From Arcanobacterium buesumense (GTDB lineage: Bacteria > Actinomycetota > Actinomycetes > Actinomycetales > Actinomycetaceae), in the NCBI RefSeq assembly GCF_012563545.1, contig NZ_CP050804.1, positions 1,488,001 to 1,552,000 on the forward strand: 64,000 bases of DNA, written 5' to 3'. Each line of letters starts with the position of its first letter. Within the stretch, counting starts at the first letter, position 1. The position numbers and the translations under genes are program-made. Under the pieces are notes generated by a model, which was not told where the DNA came from, searched no databases, and saw only the letters and a list, made by a program, of their open reading frames with translations. Below are positions 1 to 10,623 of this stretch, piece after piece.

Positions 1-25
1 TTATTTTGTCTGTCCTACGAATAAT

Positions 26-66
26 GTTTTGCTGGGGTAACCACAAACGGATTACCCTAGCAAAAC
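26..66 (-). terminator. Hairpin downstream of fumC
   Basis: A 15-base inverted repeat (26-40 and 52-66, one mismatch that can be G-U, 11-base loop) lies 21 bases past the fumC stop. It is probably the fumC transcription terminator. On the minus strand no long T-run follows the hairpin, so it is either a U-poor intrinsic terminator or a 3'-end stabilising structure. Confidence 0.6.
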
Positions 67-87
67 TTCAAGAACTAACTCTAGGTT

Positions 88-1476
88 TTAGAAATCACCA
101 ACCATAGTGGTGACATCGAGAGCCTTATTTAGAGTCTCTTCATCAATCTCACCACGCTCAACGAAGCCAAGGTCAATAACAGCTTCCTTGATGGTCATAT
201 TGTTCTTCACAGAATGCTTAGCAATCTTTGCTGCGTTCTCGTAACCGATGTGGCGGTTCAATGGGGTCACAATCGACGGTGAAGACTCAGCAAGTTGCAA
301 GCAACGCTCTTCGTTCGCAGTAATGCCATCAACAGTGCGCTTAGCCAAAGTCTGCGCAACATTACCCAAAATCTCAATGGACTCAAGCAAATTCTGAGCC
401 ATAACTGGAAGCATCACGAGCAGATCTAAGTTGCCTTGAGCGCCGGCAAATGCGATAGCGGCATCGTTACCAATCACCTGAGCAGCAACCTGAACGGTAG
501 CTTCTGGAACAACTGGGTTAACTTTCCCTGGCATAATTGACGAACCTGGCTGGAGGTCAGGCAGATGGATTTCACCAAGGCCGGTACGTGGGCCAGAGCT
601 CATCCAGCGAAGATCGTTAGCGATCTTCACGAAAGAAACAGCAACAGTACGTAGTGCCCCAGAGGTTTCAACTAATGAATCCTGCGCAGCCTGTGCTTCG
701 AAGTGGTTCGCTGCTTCAACGAACGGTTGACCAGTATGCTCAGCAATAAGCTCAATCACACGAGCAGAGAAGCCAGCTGGGGTGTTAATACCAGTACCCA
801 CCGCAGTACCACCCAATGGCAATTCTGCTAACCGTGGCAACGTAGCCTTAACGCGATCGATCCCCAAACGTACTTGAGCAGCATATCCGGAGAACTCCTG
901 GCCAAGAGTGATAGGAGTAGCATCCATCAAATGGGTACGGCCAGACTTGACAACCTTCTTAAACTCTACGGCCTTAGCTTCAAGCGAGGTAGCAAGAATA
1001 TCGAGCTTTGGCAGTAGGCGGTTATTAATCGCCGAAACAGCCGCAATGTGAATTGAAGATGGGAAGACGTCATTGGATGACTGAGAGCAGTTCACGTGAT
1101 CATTTGGGTGAACCTCAATGCCGGAAGCTTTTGTTGCAATCGTAGACAACACTTCGTTGGTATTCATATTCGATGAGGTGCCCGAACCGGTCTGGAACAC
1201 GTCAATTGGGTACTGATCATCATGCTTGCCGGCAATAACTTCATCAGCGGCAGCTACGATAGCGGTGGAACGCTGCTCATCAAGTGTCCCTAATTCAAGA
1301 TTTGCCAATGCGGCAGCGCGCTTAATTTCAGCTAATGCGTGAACGTGTGCCGGTGTGAGAGTCTTGCCCGAGATTGGGAAATTCTCTACAGCACGCTGAG
1401 TTTGTGCCCGGTACAGTGCATCAACTGGCACTCGCACTTCACCCATTGTGTCGTGTTCGATGCGGTATTCGGTCAT
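88..1476 (-). CDS. fumC: Class II fumarate hydratase
   Basis: This is fumarase, which interconverts fumarate and L-malate in the cytosolic TCA cycle. The protein is 462 residues, the usual length for the iron-independent class II enzyme. It carries the superfamily signature [11 protein letters not shown], the N-terminal substrate-binding segment [13 protein letters not shown] and the active-site [10 protein letters not shown] segment. An open frame extends upstream to 1563, but the ATG at 1476 is preceded at normal spacing by AAGGAGG, and only from there does the protein look like fumarase ([17 protein letters not shown]). A 5-bp GC hairpin (1494-1509) lies in the leader. With sdhCAB at 11-14 kb this window encodes two successive TCA steps. 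The call is very secure; the start choice is strong. Confidence 0.96.
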   Translation of the reverse strand: MTEYRIEHDTMGEVRVPVDALYRAQTQRAVENFPISGKTLTPAHVHALAEIKRAAALANLELGTLDEQRSTAIVAAADEVIAGKHDDQYPIDVFQTGSGTSSNMNTNEVLSTIATKASGIEVHPNDHVNCSQSSNDVFPSSIHIAAVSAINNRLLPKLDILATSLEAKAVEFKKVVKSGRTHLMDATPITLGQEFSGYAAQVRLGIDRVKATLPRLAELPLGGTAVGTGINTPAGFSARVIELIAEHTGQPFVEAANHFEAQAAQDSLVETSGALRTVAVSFVKIANDLRWMSSGPRTGLGEIHLPDLQPGSSIMPGKVNPVVPEATVQVAAQVIGNDAAIAFAGAQGNLDLLVMLPVMAQNLLESIEILGNVAQTLAKRTVDGITANEERCLQLAESSPSIVTPLNRHIGYENAAKIAKHSVKNNMTIKEAVIDLGFVERGEIDEETLNKALDVTTMVGDF

Positions 1477-1575
1477 GTCAACCTCCTTGTTTAGCGCCCG
1501 TGTTGGCGCGACTATTTCAATTTTATTGTGGCAGACGTATCCACATGTAGGGCATACGTCCATTGTGAGTGCTTA

Positions 1576-2685
1576 TTATGCTCGGACGGTTACTTCAACG
1601 CGTTGGAATTCCTTAACATCAGAATATCCCGTCATGGCCATAGAGTGACGCAGTGCACCAATCATATTCGTTGTTCCATAGGCATCAGTTGCCGGGCCGA
1701 AGAGAAGCTTTTCGAGTGGTCCAGCAGTTCCAACATGCACCCGTTCCCCACGCGGTAGCCGAGCATGATAGGCTTCACCACCCCAATGGAATCCCTGTCC
1801 AGGAGCTTCGTCAGCACGTGCCAGCGCCGTACCAAGCATAACGCCGTCAGCCCCGCAGGCAATCGCTTTCACAAGATCACCAGAATGGGATACTTGACCG
1901 TCAGCAATAACATGAACATAGCGACCACCTGTCTCGTCCATATATTCGCGCCGGGCCGCTGCCACATCAGCAACTGTTGACGCCATGGGGACCGTAGCTC
2001 CAGCGGTACGCACGTTCGCCGTCGTCGCCCCGCCACCAAAACCGGCTAGTACTCCAGCAGCGCCGGTACGCATGAGATGAAGGGCAGCAGTATATGAGGC
2101 AACTCCGCCAACAATCACCGGAACGTCAAGTTCATAAATGAATCGTTTCAGGTTCAGTGGTTCACGATTCGATGAGACGTGTTCGGCTGAAACAACCGTG
2201 CCCCGAATAATAAACAGATCCACGCCAGCATCGACGACGGTTCGCCAATGTTCTTGAGTACGTTGCGGAGAAAGCGCACCAGCGACGACGACACCAGCTC
2301 GACGAATTTCGTCTAACCGAGCGGTGATCAGTTCTGGCTTAACCGGCTCTCGGTATATCCGCTGCATCAGTTTAGTTGCATAACCGGATTCCGCGTTGGC
2401 GATAGCATCAAAATGTGGTTGTGGATCTTCATAGCGAGTCCATAATCCCTCAAGATCAAGAACTCCTACCCCGCCAAGTTTGCCGAGCGCAATCGCGGTG
2501 TGCGGGGAGGTAACCGAATCCATCGGTGCACTCATAATAGGGATATCTAAAAGGTGGGCATCTAATTGCCACGATACTGAGACATCCGTCGCATCACGGG
2601 TGCGCCGTGATGGAACAATCGAAATATCATCAAATGAATAACCTATTCGGGCGCGTTTTCCGCGGCCAATTTCAATCTCTGCCAC
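1576..2685 (-). CDS. guaB3: GuaB3-family IMP dehydrogenase-related protein
   Basis: A 369-residue TIM-barrel protein of the IMP dehydrogenase/GMP reductase superfamily. The N-terminus (GYSFDDISIVPSRRTRD, then IMSAPMDSVTSP) is typical of the actinobacterial GuaB3 group. CBS domains are absent, as is normal for this group. The canonical IMPDH catalytic loop GS-x-C-T is not visible: the corresponding region reads GFGGGATTANVRTAGATVPM, so IMPDH activity is doubtful. The exact reaction of GuaB3 is not something the sequence settles; a role in purine salvage or regulation is inferred. The authentic guaB lies 3 kb away on the same strand, separated by ahpCF and an exonuclease gene, whereas in mycobacteria the two are adjacent. 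Confidence 0.9.
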   Translation of the reverse strand: MAEIEIGRGKRARIGYSFDDISIVPSRRTRDATDVSVSWQLDAHLLDIPIMSAPMDSVTSPHTAIALGKLGGVGVLDLEGLWTRYEDPQPHFDAIANAESGYATKLMQRIYREPVKPELITARLDEIRRAGVVVAGALSPQRTQEHWRTVVDAGVDLFIIRGTVVSAEHVSSNREPLNLKRFIYELDVPVIVGGVASYTAALHLMRTGAAGVLAGFGGGATTANVRTAGATVPMASTVADVAAARREYMDETGGRYVHVIADGQVSHSGDLVKAIACGADGVMLGTALARADEAPGQGFHWGGEAYHARLPRGERVHVGTAGPLEKLLFGPATDAYGTTNMIGALRHSMAMTGYSDVKEFQRVEVTVRA

Positions 2686-2807
2686 ATTCTAAGACTACCA
2701 GCATTAGCTGGTCACAGATGCCACCGACAGCAAGTGACATGAAAGTATGTCGGAGATAGCTAGTATGGTGAACATAGTTCGAACATCAAATACTGCGGAG
2801 AATACTT

Positions 2808-3494
2808 ATGTGGACATCTCACCCTATGGTTGGATTTGATACCGAAACAACCGGTATTGATCCCACTCAAGAACGGCTCGTTACCGCTTCAGTTATCATC
2901 GTTGATTCAAATGAGGTAACTCGCCATTACTGGCTAGCTGATCCCGGAGTAGAAATTCCATTGCAGGCACAAAATGTTCATGGTATTTCTACCGAACAGG
3001 CTCGTCGGGAAGGTCAAGCCATTGACAAGGTCCTCAATGATGTTGCCGACTTACTCTGTCACCATATGGCAGCAGGACATCCTATTGTTGCATTTAATGC
3101 CGCTTATGATGTCACACTTATGGAGTGTGAGTTGCAACGCCACGGTTTACCAACATTGGCTGAGCGTTTAGGCCGTGCGGTAGGTCCAGTTATCGATCCC
3201 TATATGCTTGATCGCGCAGTTGATCGATACCGGCGTGGTAAACGCCGGCTTGAGAATCTTGCTGAACACTACGGCGTTGCCGAAGATGACTCATTCCATA
3301 ATGCCGAAGCGGACGTGCTCGCAACCTTGCGCGTGCTAGGTGCCATGCTTCGCCGCTACCCTCAGCTCGCCGAAGAAACGCTCGAGTCACTGATGGAAAC
3401 CCAACGCCAAACCTACACAGAGTTTCAGCAATATCTTGCTTCTCGCAATGGCCAACGTGTCACCGGCCCACTACCGTGGCCCGTAACTGTATGA
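2808..3494 (+). CDS. DnaQ-like 3'-5' exonuclease (DEDDh)
   Basis: A 228-residue exonuclease of the DnaQ / DNA polymerase III epsilon superfamily. All DEDDh motifs are visible: the metal-binding DxE in GFDTETTG (Exo I), the Exo II aspartate in VAFNAAYDV, and the His/Asp pair of Exo III in HNAEADV. It is a stand-alone nuclease domain with no helicase or GIY-YIG fusion, so it could be a proofreading subunit or a DNA repair/RNase T-like nuclease. The sequence does not decide. It is a lone plus-strand gene between guaB3 and ahpF and ends in a strong hairpin shared with convergent ahpF. An internal ATG (codon 7) would leave only two residues before the fold, so the ATG at 2808 is preferred. Confidence 0.85.
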   Translation: MWTSHPMVGFDTETTGIDPTQERLVTASVIIVDSNEVTRHYWLADPGVEIPLQAQNVHGISTEQARREGQAIDKVLNDVADLLCHHMAAGHPIVAFNAAYDVTLMECELQRHGLPTLAERLGRAVGPVIDPYMLDRAVDRYRRGKRRLENLAEHYGVAEDDSFHNAEADVLATLRVLGAMLRRYPQLAEETLESLMETQRQTYTEFQQYLASRNGQRVTGPLPWPVTV

Positions 3495-3514
3495 CTTACT
3501 GCCCCTCAATAAAG

Positions 3515-3547
3515 CAGTAGCCCGGCTACTAGGTAGCCGGGCTACTG
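3515..3547. terminator. Bidirectional hairpin between exonuclease gene and ahpF
   Basis: A perfect 15-bp GC-rich stem (3515-3529 with 3533-3547, 3-base loop) sits 20 bases after the exonuclease stop and 10 bases before the ahpF stop. It probably ends transcription from both sides. Confidence 0.8.
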
Positions 3548-3557
3548 ACAATAACCG

Positions 3558-5102
3558 TCAGTGACGAATCAGATAATCAAATGCGCTCAATGAAGCATTA
3601 GCTCCGGCACCAAGCGAAATAAGTACCTGCTTGTATGGAATATCAGTGATATCACCGGCCGCAAAAACACCAGGCATAGAGGTGGCATTCTTGCCATCAA
3701 CAACAACTGCACCTCGGTTGAGCTCTAGAGTACCTTCCAGCCATTCAGCATTCGGGATCAAACCGATCTGAACGAACATCCCGTTAGCTTCAACTTGGTG
3801 AATATCACCAGCAGCATCACGATAGGTCAGCCCAGTCATATCCGTACCATTGCCTTCAACGCTTTGTAAGCTAGCAGAAGTAACCACAGTTGTATTAGAC
3901 AATGACGCTAGCTTTTCAAGCAGAACTTCGTCTGCTTTCAGCTCCGGCATCATCTCAACAACAGTGACATGAGTACAGATACCAGCAAGATCTATCGCCG
4001 CTTCGATAGCCGAGTTTCCACCACCGATAACTGCAACTGGCTTGTCCTTAAACAACGGGCCGTCACAATGCGGACAGAAGCTCACACCATTATTACGGTA
4101 TTCAGTTTCTCCTGGAACACCAGTAGTCCGGTAACGAGCACCTGTTGCTAACACAACAGACTTCGCACGCAAGGTGATATCGCCGTCGAAATCAACAGCA
4201 AATAATGCCTGAGCGTCTTTGTCATGAAGTGCGGTAGCCGTCAAACCAGACATCACTTCCACACCGTAGTGCGTCATCGACTGATTAAGCTCACTGCCTA
4301 ACTCAGTACCGCCAATTTTATCGATCACTGTTAAGTTCTCGATTGATGCAGTATCTAGGACTTGGCCGCCCACATTATGCGTAGCCACCCCAACACGTAA
4401 TCCCTTGCGGGCCGCATACACAGCTGCTGAGGCACCGGCAGGGCCGCCACCAACAATCAGCATATCGAACGGCTCAACCGCATTGAGCTTCGCGGCACGC
4501 TTAGCACCTGAGTTCGTATCTAGCTTGGCAACAATTTCAGCAAGAGTCATTCGACCTTGGCCAAAGAGTTCACCATCCATATAAACCGCAGGAACTGCTT
4601 TAATGCCACGTTCATTAACCTCATCTTGGAACGCACCGCCTTCAACAGCTGTGTGCTTAATCAATGGGTTAATCACAGACATCGCATTAAGAGCCTGAAC
4701 CACTGTTGGGCAGTTCTGACACGTTAACGACATATATGTAACAAACTCATGTGGTTCGGTCAGACCCTTAATCGCCTCAATCAGATCCTCGTCTTCCCGA
4801 ACCGGGTGACCACCAACTTGGACAAGAGCAAGCACGAAGCTAGAAAACTCCTCCCCCATTGGCAATCCAGCAATACGAACTGACACATCCGAATCCACCC
4901 GGGCAATAGCGAACGATGGAGTGCGCTCATTGCTCACCTCGGCAAATTCGATCAGCGGCGATAATTCAGCTACCTGAGTGAGCATTTCCCGCATCTGCGC
5001 CGAACGCTTTGAATCATCAAGCGATGCTTCAAAGCGAATCGGCACTTTGATGTTTGTTACTAAGCCCTTAAGCTGAGTGATTGTATTGTCATCAAGAAAC
5101 AT
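3558..5102 (-). CDS. ahpF: Alkyl hydroperoxide reductase subunit F
   Basis: The NAD(P)H-dependent flavoprotein that re-reduces AhpC. At 514 residues it has the full AhpF layout: an N-terminal double thioredoxin fold with a CxxC (TCQNCPTVV), then a thioredoxin-reductase-like part with the FAD-binding GGGPAGASAAVYAARKG, the redox-active pair in SFCPHCDGP, an NAD-binding GGGNSAIEAA, and the C-terminal FAD motif GVFAAGDITD. The frame can start at a TTG (5105), but the ATG at 5102 is more likely. It begins just after the ahpC stop, with a GGAAAG about 9 bases upstream. It is co-transcribed with ahpC as the second gene, the standard ahpCF order. Confidence 0.96.
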   Translation of the reverse strand: MFLDDNTITQLKGLVTNIKVPIRFEASLDDSKRSAQMREMLTQVAELSPLIEFAEVSNERTPSFAIARVDSDVSVRIAGLPMGEEFSSFVLALVQVGGHPVREDEDLIEAIKGLTEPHEFVTYMSLTCQNCPTVVQALNAMSVINPLIKHTAVEGGAFQDEVNERGIKAVPAVYMDGELFGQGRMTLAEIVAKLDTNSGAKRAAKLNAVEPFDMLIVGGGPAGASAAVYAARKGLRVGVATHNVGGQVLDTASIENLTVIDKIGGTELGSELNQSMTHYGVEVMSGLTATALHDKDAQALFAVDFDGDITLRAKSVVLATGARYRTTGVPGETEYRNNGVSFCPHCDGPLFKDKPVAVIGGGNSAIEAAIDLAGICTHVTVVEMMPELKADEVLLEKLASLSNTTVVTSASLQSVEGNGTDMTGLTYRDAAGDIHQVEANGMFVQIGLIPNAEWLEGTLELNRGAVVVDGKNATSMPGVFAAGDITDIPYKQVLISLGAGANASLSAFDYLIRH

Positions 5103-5105
5103 CAA

Positions 5106-5669
5106 TCAGAGCTTTCCAGCAAGGTCAAACGAAGGAGCTAGTGTCTCTTCGCCTTCTTCCCACTTAGCTGGGCACACTTCGCCTGGATGGTTGTAGACGT
5201 ACTGTGCAGCCTTAACCTTACGAACCAACTCAGCAGCGTTACGGCCAACGCCTTCTGACGTGGTTTCTACATACTGAATAATGCCATCTGGATCAATAAC
5301 AATCGTGGAACGATCAGCGGCACCCTGACCTGGGCGGAGAGTATCAAACGCGGCCGCGATTTCACATGTTGGATCGCCTACCATTGGGAAACGGATCTTC
5401 CCAATACGCTCGGACGACTCATGCCATGCTTTATGAGAGAAATGCTTATCGGTTGAGAAGGCGTAAACCTTAACACCCATCTTCTGGAACTCATCATAGT
5501 GCTCAGCCATATCTTCAAGCTCAGTCGGGCAGACGAACGTGAAATCAGCCGGGTAGAAGAATAAAATTGCCCACTGGCCCTTGTGGTCTTCATTCGTAAG
5601 ATCGACAAAAGCCCCATTATGGTAGGCAGCTCCAGCCCATTCAGCGGCCTTGGTATTAATCAATGACAT
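5106..5669 (-). CDS. ahpC: Alkyl hydroperoxide reductase subunit C (typical 2-Cys peroxiredoxin)
   Basis: A peroxidase that reduces H2O2 and organic hydroperoxides. At 187 residues it matches AhpC length. The peroxidatic cysteine is C47 in FFYPADFTFVCPTE and the resolving cysteine is C166 in HPGEVCPAKW. The following ahpF is its reductase. An AGAGGA ribosome-binding site precedes the ATG by about 7 bases. Upstream, GACTATAGTC (5719-5728) is a 10-base palindrome in the promoter region and could be a regulator site, but I do not recognise an OxyR box. Confidence 0.97.
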   Translation of the reverse strand: MSLINTKAAEWAGAAYHNGAFVDLTNEDHKGQWAILFFYPADFTFVCPTELEDMAEHYDEFQKMGVKVYAFSTDKHFSHKAWHESSERIGKIRFPMVGDPTCEIAAAFDTLRPGQGAADRSTIVIDPDGIIQYVETTSEGVGRNAAELVRKVKAAQYVYNHPGEVCPAKWEEGEETLAPSFDLAGKL

Positions 5670-5812
5670 AATGATTCCTCTTTCTTAAAGTTTGTCAACT
5701 AACACGAATATCATCTATGACTATAGTCCCTCAGACTGTATAAAACTACCATCTACACTTCTGGCTTAATCACACCTCAAGGGTTTGACAAATTCTAATA
5801 CCACAACCATAA

Positions 5813-5844
5813 CGGGAGGGTAGTTCACGTGAACTACCCTCCCG
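5813..5844. terminator. Perfect 32-base palindrome after guaB
   Basis: The 32 bases 5813-5844 form a perfect palindrome (arm CGGGAGGGTAGTTCAC, no fixed loop) starting 14 bases beyond the guaB stop. Its position suggests the guaB terminator. No T-run follows it on the minus strand, so folding must do most of the work, or it could be a DNA-level binding site. Confidence 0.65.
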
Positions 5845-5857
5845 AAAAAGTAACAGC

Positions 5858-7033
<1,176 letters not shown>

Positions 7034-7189
7034 TTACTAGTTAGTTCTTGAGCCGAAAAGTCTCCTAGACATTGCGACGCGTCACTATTTCGCCGTCGGC
7101 AAACCAGCACTTAGTCTCAAACTTGTCAATGCAATCAACGCCACATTCAACACAGCACCTAATCGCATAATGGGTCTTGTTTTCTCATC

Positions 7190-7546
7190 ATGCTCATTGG
7201 TAACGTAGATAAAGTTGAAAATTGCAAGAATGAACAGGACGTGACATTAGTGGTCGCCCGAATTAAGGATGTATCTGGAGCTCTCGTAGACTTCTGGGAC
7301 TGGCAGGCACTCGGTAGCTGTAACAATATGGATCCCGAATTCTTCTTCCACCCGGAAGGAGAACGTGGAGGTCCGCGCCGTCGTCGTATCGAACGCGCCA
7401 AGCGAATCTGCCAAACCTGCCCAGTTATTGACGAATGTCGTGAATACGCACTCGTCAATCATGAACCATACGGCGTATGGGGCGGACTTTCCGAAGAAGA
7501 ACGCAACCGGATCATTTCCGCCAAGCGCCACGGCCGTACCGCCTAA
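7190..7546 (+). CDS. whiB3: WhiB-family Fe-S transcriptional regulator (WhiB3/WhiD type)
   Basis: An actinobacteria-specific regulator with a four-cysteine [4Fe-4S] site: C44, C74, C77 and C83 (C-x29-C-x2-C-x5-C), followed by the GVWGG turn (95-99) and a basic tail. The FWDWQ segment, FFHPEGERGG and HEPYGVWGGLSE resemble WhiB3/WhiD rather than WhiB1 or WhiB2. The neighbourhood agrees, because in Mycobacterium whiB3 also lies between guaB and groES/tsaD. WhiB3 proteins bind the sigma-A C-terminal region and respond to redox state (family knowledge). The ATG at 7190 gives an N-terminal extension containing an extra Cys12. A GTG start at 7241 or 7250 would give a more typical length, and no clear Shine-Dalgarno decides. 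Confidence 0.88.
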   Translation: MLIGNVDKVENCKNEQDVTLVVARIKDVSGALVDFWDWQALGSCNNMDPEFFFHPEGERGGPRRRRIERAKRICQTCPVIDECREYALVNHEPYGVWGGLSEEERNRIISAKRHGRTA

Positions 7547-7585
7547 AACCTAGCCGATACGTTACGTTACGTACAACAGGCAAGA

Positions 7586-7620
7586 AAATGTCCCGTGAGC
7601 ACATCGCTCACGGGACATTT
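7586..7620. terminator. Bidirectional hairpin between whiB and groES
   Basis: A perfect 15-bp stem (7586-7600 with 7606-7620, loop ACATC) lies between the convergent whiB and groES genes. A/T-rich ends on both arms give short U-tracts in either direction. Confidence 0.85.
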
Positions 7621-7632
7621 CGTTATCTTATG

Positions 7633-7929
7633 TCAGTGGGTAACAACTGCCAAGACATCACGCTGGGAAAGAATCAGGTACTCATCAGCACCATACTTCA
7701 CTTCAGTACCACCGTACTTGGAGTAAATAACAAGGTCGCCAACCTTAACTTCCATAGCAACCCGGTTACCATTGTCGTCAACACGACCTGGACCTACTGC
7801 AATAACTTCACCCTCTTGTGGCTTTTCCTTGGCAGAATCTACCAAGACCAGACCAGAAGCGGTGGTTTCTTCAGCTTCAACCTGTTTAATGACGATACGA
7901 TCGTCCAGCGGCTTGATGGAGACGGACAT
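7633..7929 (-). CDS. groES: Co-chaperonin GroES
   Basis: The 10-kDa lid of the GroEL/ES folding chamber, 98 residues, starting [14 protein letters not shown] and containing the mobile loop region [14 protein letters not shown] and the roof segment near [18 protein letters not shown]. No groEL follows; the next minus-strand gene downstream is guaB, beyond convergent whiB. The single groES is therefore either partnered by a groEL elsewhere or split from it. A CIRCE operator lies about 120-145 bases upstream, so heat-shock control by HrcA is very likely. Confidence 0.96.
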   Translation of the reverse strand: MSVSIKPLDDRIVIKQVEAEETTASGLVLVDSAKEKPQEGEVIAVGPGRVDDNGNRVAMEVKVGDLVIYSKYGGTEVKYGADEYLILSQRDVLAVVTH

Positions 7930-8046
7930 CCGACTCCCCCTTCTTTTGCTCGAAAATACTAGCTTTCTGCCTGGTTTCGCCGTCGCGGTGTACGAAACCG
8001 AGCACTACGTGGTTTTCCACGTCCACTACTAAGAGTAAAACGCCAA

Positions 8047-8073
8047 CTAGCACTCGGTCAAAAGGAGTGCCAG
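8047..8073. promoter_or_regulatory. CIRCE operator (HrcA-binding site)
   Basis: The inverted repeat CTAGCACTC-N9-GAGTGCCAG matches the CIRCE consensus TTAGCACTC-N9-GAGTGCTAA at 16 of 18 arm positions. It lies between divergent groES and the methyltransferase gene, upstream of groES. CIRCE is the operator for the heat-shock repressor HrcA. It is 46 bases before the methyltransferase start, so it could also affect that gene. Confidence 0.93.
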
Positions 8074-8118
8074 TAAATCGCTGAGCGCGAAGAGCCATTC
8101 CCATGAGATTATAGAAAC

Positions 8119-9330
8119 ATGAGCATGATTCAGCTACTCCTCACGCCAGATGGGCAACGTCTCCTCACCGAACTACCACCCTATACCCCCGAAGACGTAT
8201 TTTCCCTCACGGCACAACTACGCAAACAGGGCTATGATGCCGAACTCGTCGCAGCGGCCCTTACCCAAAACCGGCTACGCGCCAAAGCAACCACAAAATT
8301 TGGCCCCTTCGCCGTCACCATGCTCTTCACTCACGACGGCGTCGAACAAGCAACCCGACTCCCCGTCGCCGCACACCATGCCCAACGTTTCTTACAAGCA
8401 GGAAGCCAACACGTCGTCGATCTCGGATGCGGCATCGGCGCCGATTCTATCGCCTTCGCCGGGCTCGGGCTACGAGTAACATCCATTGAAAGTGATACTG
8501 ACACTGCTCGAGCAGCAGCCTTCAACCTTACTGCCTTTCCCGAAGCCCACATCATTCACGCCGATGGCCGAGAACTAGATTTAACGACTTTCCACGCTGA
8601 CGCACTATGGCTCGATCCAGCCCGGCGCATTAATGGCAAACGGCTGACTAACCCAGAGCACTGGGCACCCCCACTATCACTGGCCCTTGAGCTAGCCGCA
8701 TCATTTGACGCAGCAGGCATTAAAGTGGCTCCCGGCATCGATTACGATATCCTGCCACCCCAATCACATGTTGAATGGACAAGCGTAGATGGCGATCTAC
8801 TCGAAGCAGTTATTTGGCTAGGTAACGCAGCCCCTCAACCAGGTCGCAGTGCGCGAATCATTCGCGGCAATCACACAACAGTGTTCGATTCTGAAAGCCA
8901 CACCCCATCATCACCATCTACAACAGTAACCCCGCGCCCCCTCAGTGACTATATTTATGAACCTGACCCAGCAATTATCCGTTGTGGCGGGATTGCCAAA
9001 ATATGCCAAGACTACGATATTGCACCTATCTCAGACAATATCGCATACCTAACAGGCTCCCACCCAATCAATTCACCGCTCGTAACCACTTTTAAGATTC
9101 ACGACGTTTTGCCGGTAGAGCCGAAAAAAGTCCACGCATATTTAGCAAAACGCAATATTGGAATCGTCGAGATCAAAAAACGCGGAACAGATATTGACCC
9201 AAGCACATGGCGCAAAAAACTCAAACTCAATCCACACCACGGCGGACAAGCGACATTAATTGCTTCCCCAGTTGCTGGCCAACATCGTATCCTTGTGACC
9301 GAACGTTACACCGTTGCCAGCGATAAGTAG
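8119..9330 (+). CDS. Class I SAM-dependent methyltransferase with THUMP-like C-terminal domain
   Basis: A 403-residue protein. The central Rossmann methyltransferase has motif I VVDLGCGIGADSIAFA (about residues 98-113) and an acidic motif II, SIESD. The DPARR segment (about 168-172) is in the catalytic-loop position. The C-terminal part (about 290-400: IRCGGIAKICQDYDIAPI then KKRGTDIDPSTWRKKLKL) resembles the THUMP-like domain found on actinobacterial members. The domain pair suggests RNA methylation, but the substrate base is unknown. It is transcribed divergently from groES, with the CIRCE operator in the shared promoter region, and is convergent with tsaD. Confidence 0.8.
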   Translation: MSMIQLLLTPDGQRLLTELPPYTPEDVFSLTAQLRKQGYDAELVAAALTQNRLRAKATTKFGPFAVTMLFTHDGVEQATRLPVAAHHAQRFLQAGSQHVVDLGCGIGADSIAFAGLGLRVTSIESDTDTARAAAFNLTAFPEAHIIHADGRELDLTTFHADALWLDPARRINGKRLTNPEHWAPPLSLALELAASFDAAGIKVAPGIDYDILPPQSHVEWTSVDGDLLEAVIWLGNAAPQPGRSARIIRGNHTTVFDSESHTPSSPSTTVTPRPLSDYIYEPDPAIIRCGGIAKICQDYDIAPISDNIAYLTGSHPINSPLVTTFKIHDVLPVEPKKVHAYLAKRNIGIVEIKKRGTDIDPSTWRKKLKLNPHHGGQATLIASPVAGQHRILVTERYTVASDK

Positions 9331-9403
9331 ATTATCGCCATACCAAAATCGCTACGTACCGAAATCACTAGGTGTACTTTGCCTGAATTTAGAGCAGGAG
9401 ATA

Positions 9404-10447
9404 TCAGTAAATAATCGTTGTCTCGCGGGCCAGCCCGGTATCCACCGTAATGTTGAGTGGCGAAGGTTTAACTCCGTTACGAACCATTTCCCACCCTAAT
9501 GCAGCAATCATTGCACCGTTATCAGTACAGTACCGAATTGGCGGGATACGAACGGTAACACCATATTCTTCAGCGCGTTCCTGAGCGAGTTCGCGCAACC
9601 GGGAGTTAGCTGAAAAACCGCCACCAATCACGAGCGTGTCACAGTTGTTACGCTTACATGCTTCAAATGCTTTACGGGAAAGTACATCGGTAACTGCTTC
9701 AGAAAAACCGGCAGCGATATCCGCCTTCGGAATTTCCTCGCCCCGAGCTTGTAGGCCTTCGATATGGCGAGCAACTGCGGTTTTCAGACCTGAGAACGAG
9801 TAATCGTAGGCATGCACGTCTTTATCTTTAACTCGGCTCAGTCCACGCGGGAACCGGATTGCGTTACGATCGCCTTCCTTCGAGAGCCGATCGATATGCG
9901 GACCTCCAGGGTACGGCAGTCCCAAAAGACGACCTACTTTGTCAAATGCTTCACCAGCAGCGTCATCTAAAGTTCCGCCCAATTCGACGACGTCAGTGGC
10001 AATATTGTGAATATCAAGAAGATGCGAGTGACCTCCAGAAACGACGAGCCCGATAAAACGCTCTGGGAAAGGACCATGGACGAGCTGATCAACGGCAATA
10101 TGCCCAATAATATGGTTCACTCCATAAAATGGCTTATTGAGTGCCAGTGCCAGTGATTTCGCAGCGGAAACCCCAACTGTTAACGGACCAACGAGACCTG
10201 GTCCAGCGGTTGCCGCAATAGCGTCTACTTCGTCAAGAGTGACACCGGCTTTTTCTAACGCTGCATCAAGTGTTGGCACAAACTGTTGTAAATGCGCACG
10301 GGATGCGATTTCTGGAATGATACCGCCATAACGAGCGTATTCGTCCATAGACGTTGCAGTGACGTCTGCTAGCAGTTCTCCATCGCGTACAAGCGCGATT
10401 CCGGTTTCATCACACGATGTTTCTACACCTAAAATCAGTTCATTCAC
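9404..10447 (-). CDS. tsaD: tRNA N6-threonylcarbamoyladenosine transferase TsaD
   Basis: The catalytic subunit that transfers the threonylcarbamoyl group to A37 of ANN-decoding tRNAs. At 347 residues it has the ASKHA fold start [10 protein letters not shown], the metal-binding histidines in [10 protein letters not shown] (HxxxH), the nucleotide loop [12 protein letters not shown], and the late [12 protein letters not shown] and CTDNGAMIA motifs. Its partners TsaB and TsaE and the acetyltransferase RimI are encoded at 14.2-16.9 kb. Here they are separated from tsaD by the sdhCAB operon, whereas tsaE-tsaB-rimI-tsaD are normally contiguous. Confidence 0.97.
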   Translation of the reverse strand: MNELILGVETSCDETGIALVRDGELLADVTATSMDEYARYGGIIPEIASRAHLQQFVPTLDAALEKAGVTLDEVDAIAATAGPGLVGPLTVGVSAAKSLALALNKPFYGVNHIIGHIAVDQLVHGPFPERFIGLVVSGGHSHLLDIHNIATDVVELGGTLDDAAGEAFDKVGRLLGLPYPGGPHIDRLSKEGDRNAIRFPRGLSRVKDKDVHAYDYSFSGLKTAVARHIEGLQARGEEIPKADIAAGFSEAVTDVLSRKAFEACKRNNCDTLVIGGGFSANSRLRELAQERAEEYGVTVRIPPIRYCTDNGAMIAALGWEMVRNGVKPSPLNITVDTGLARETTIIY

Positions 10448-10532
10448 GTGTTCTAGTTTAGTTGATTCTGTTGAGGTTGTTTGAGCGAGCTTTGTTACAT
10501 TCGGGACTTGTTATATCGACGACGAAAAATGA

Positions 10533-10584
10533 GCTATCCCCCAAAAGAACAACTGATCTCCAGTTATCACTTTCAGGGGATAGC
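10533..10584 (-). terminator. Terminator of the sdh operon
   Basis: A 9-bp stem GCTATCCCC / GGGGATAGC (10533-10541 with 10576-10584, 34-base loop) lies 40 bases past the sdhB stop. Read on the minus strand, the second arm is followed by TCATTTTTCG, so a short U-tract is present. The long loop lowers certainty. Confidence 0.6.
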
Positions 10585-10623
10585 CCATACCGCAGTTGCG
10601 GCTAGTGTTTGTGGCTAATCGTC

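Noticed and set aside
1448-1758. Short plus-strand frames over fumC/guaB3
   Set aside because: They overlap confirmed genes in other frames and have no ribosome-binding sites or similarity.
1576-2685. guaB3 considered as a truncated pseudogene of guaB
   Set aside because: It is a full-length, distinct paralogue with GuaB3-specific N-terminus; only the catalytic loop differs, as in that group.
2770-2784. GAACATAGTTCGAAC upstream of the exonuclease gene resembles a LexA/SOS box
   Set aside because: The actinobacterial SOS box needs GAAC and GTTC four bases apart. Here the spacing is three, so the match fails despite the attractive nuclease context.
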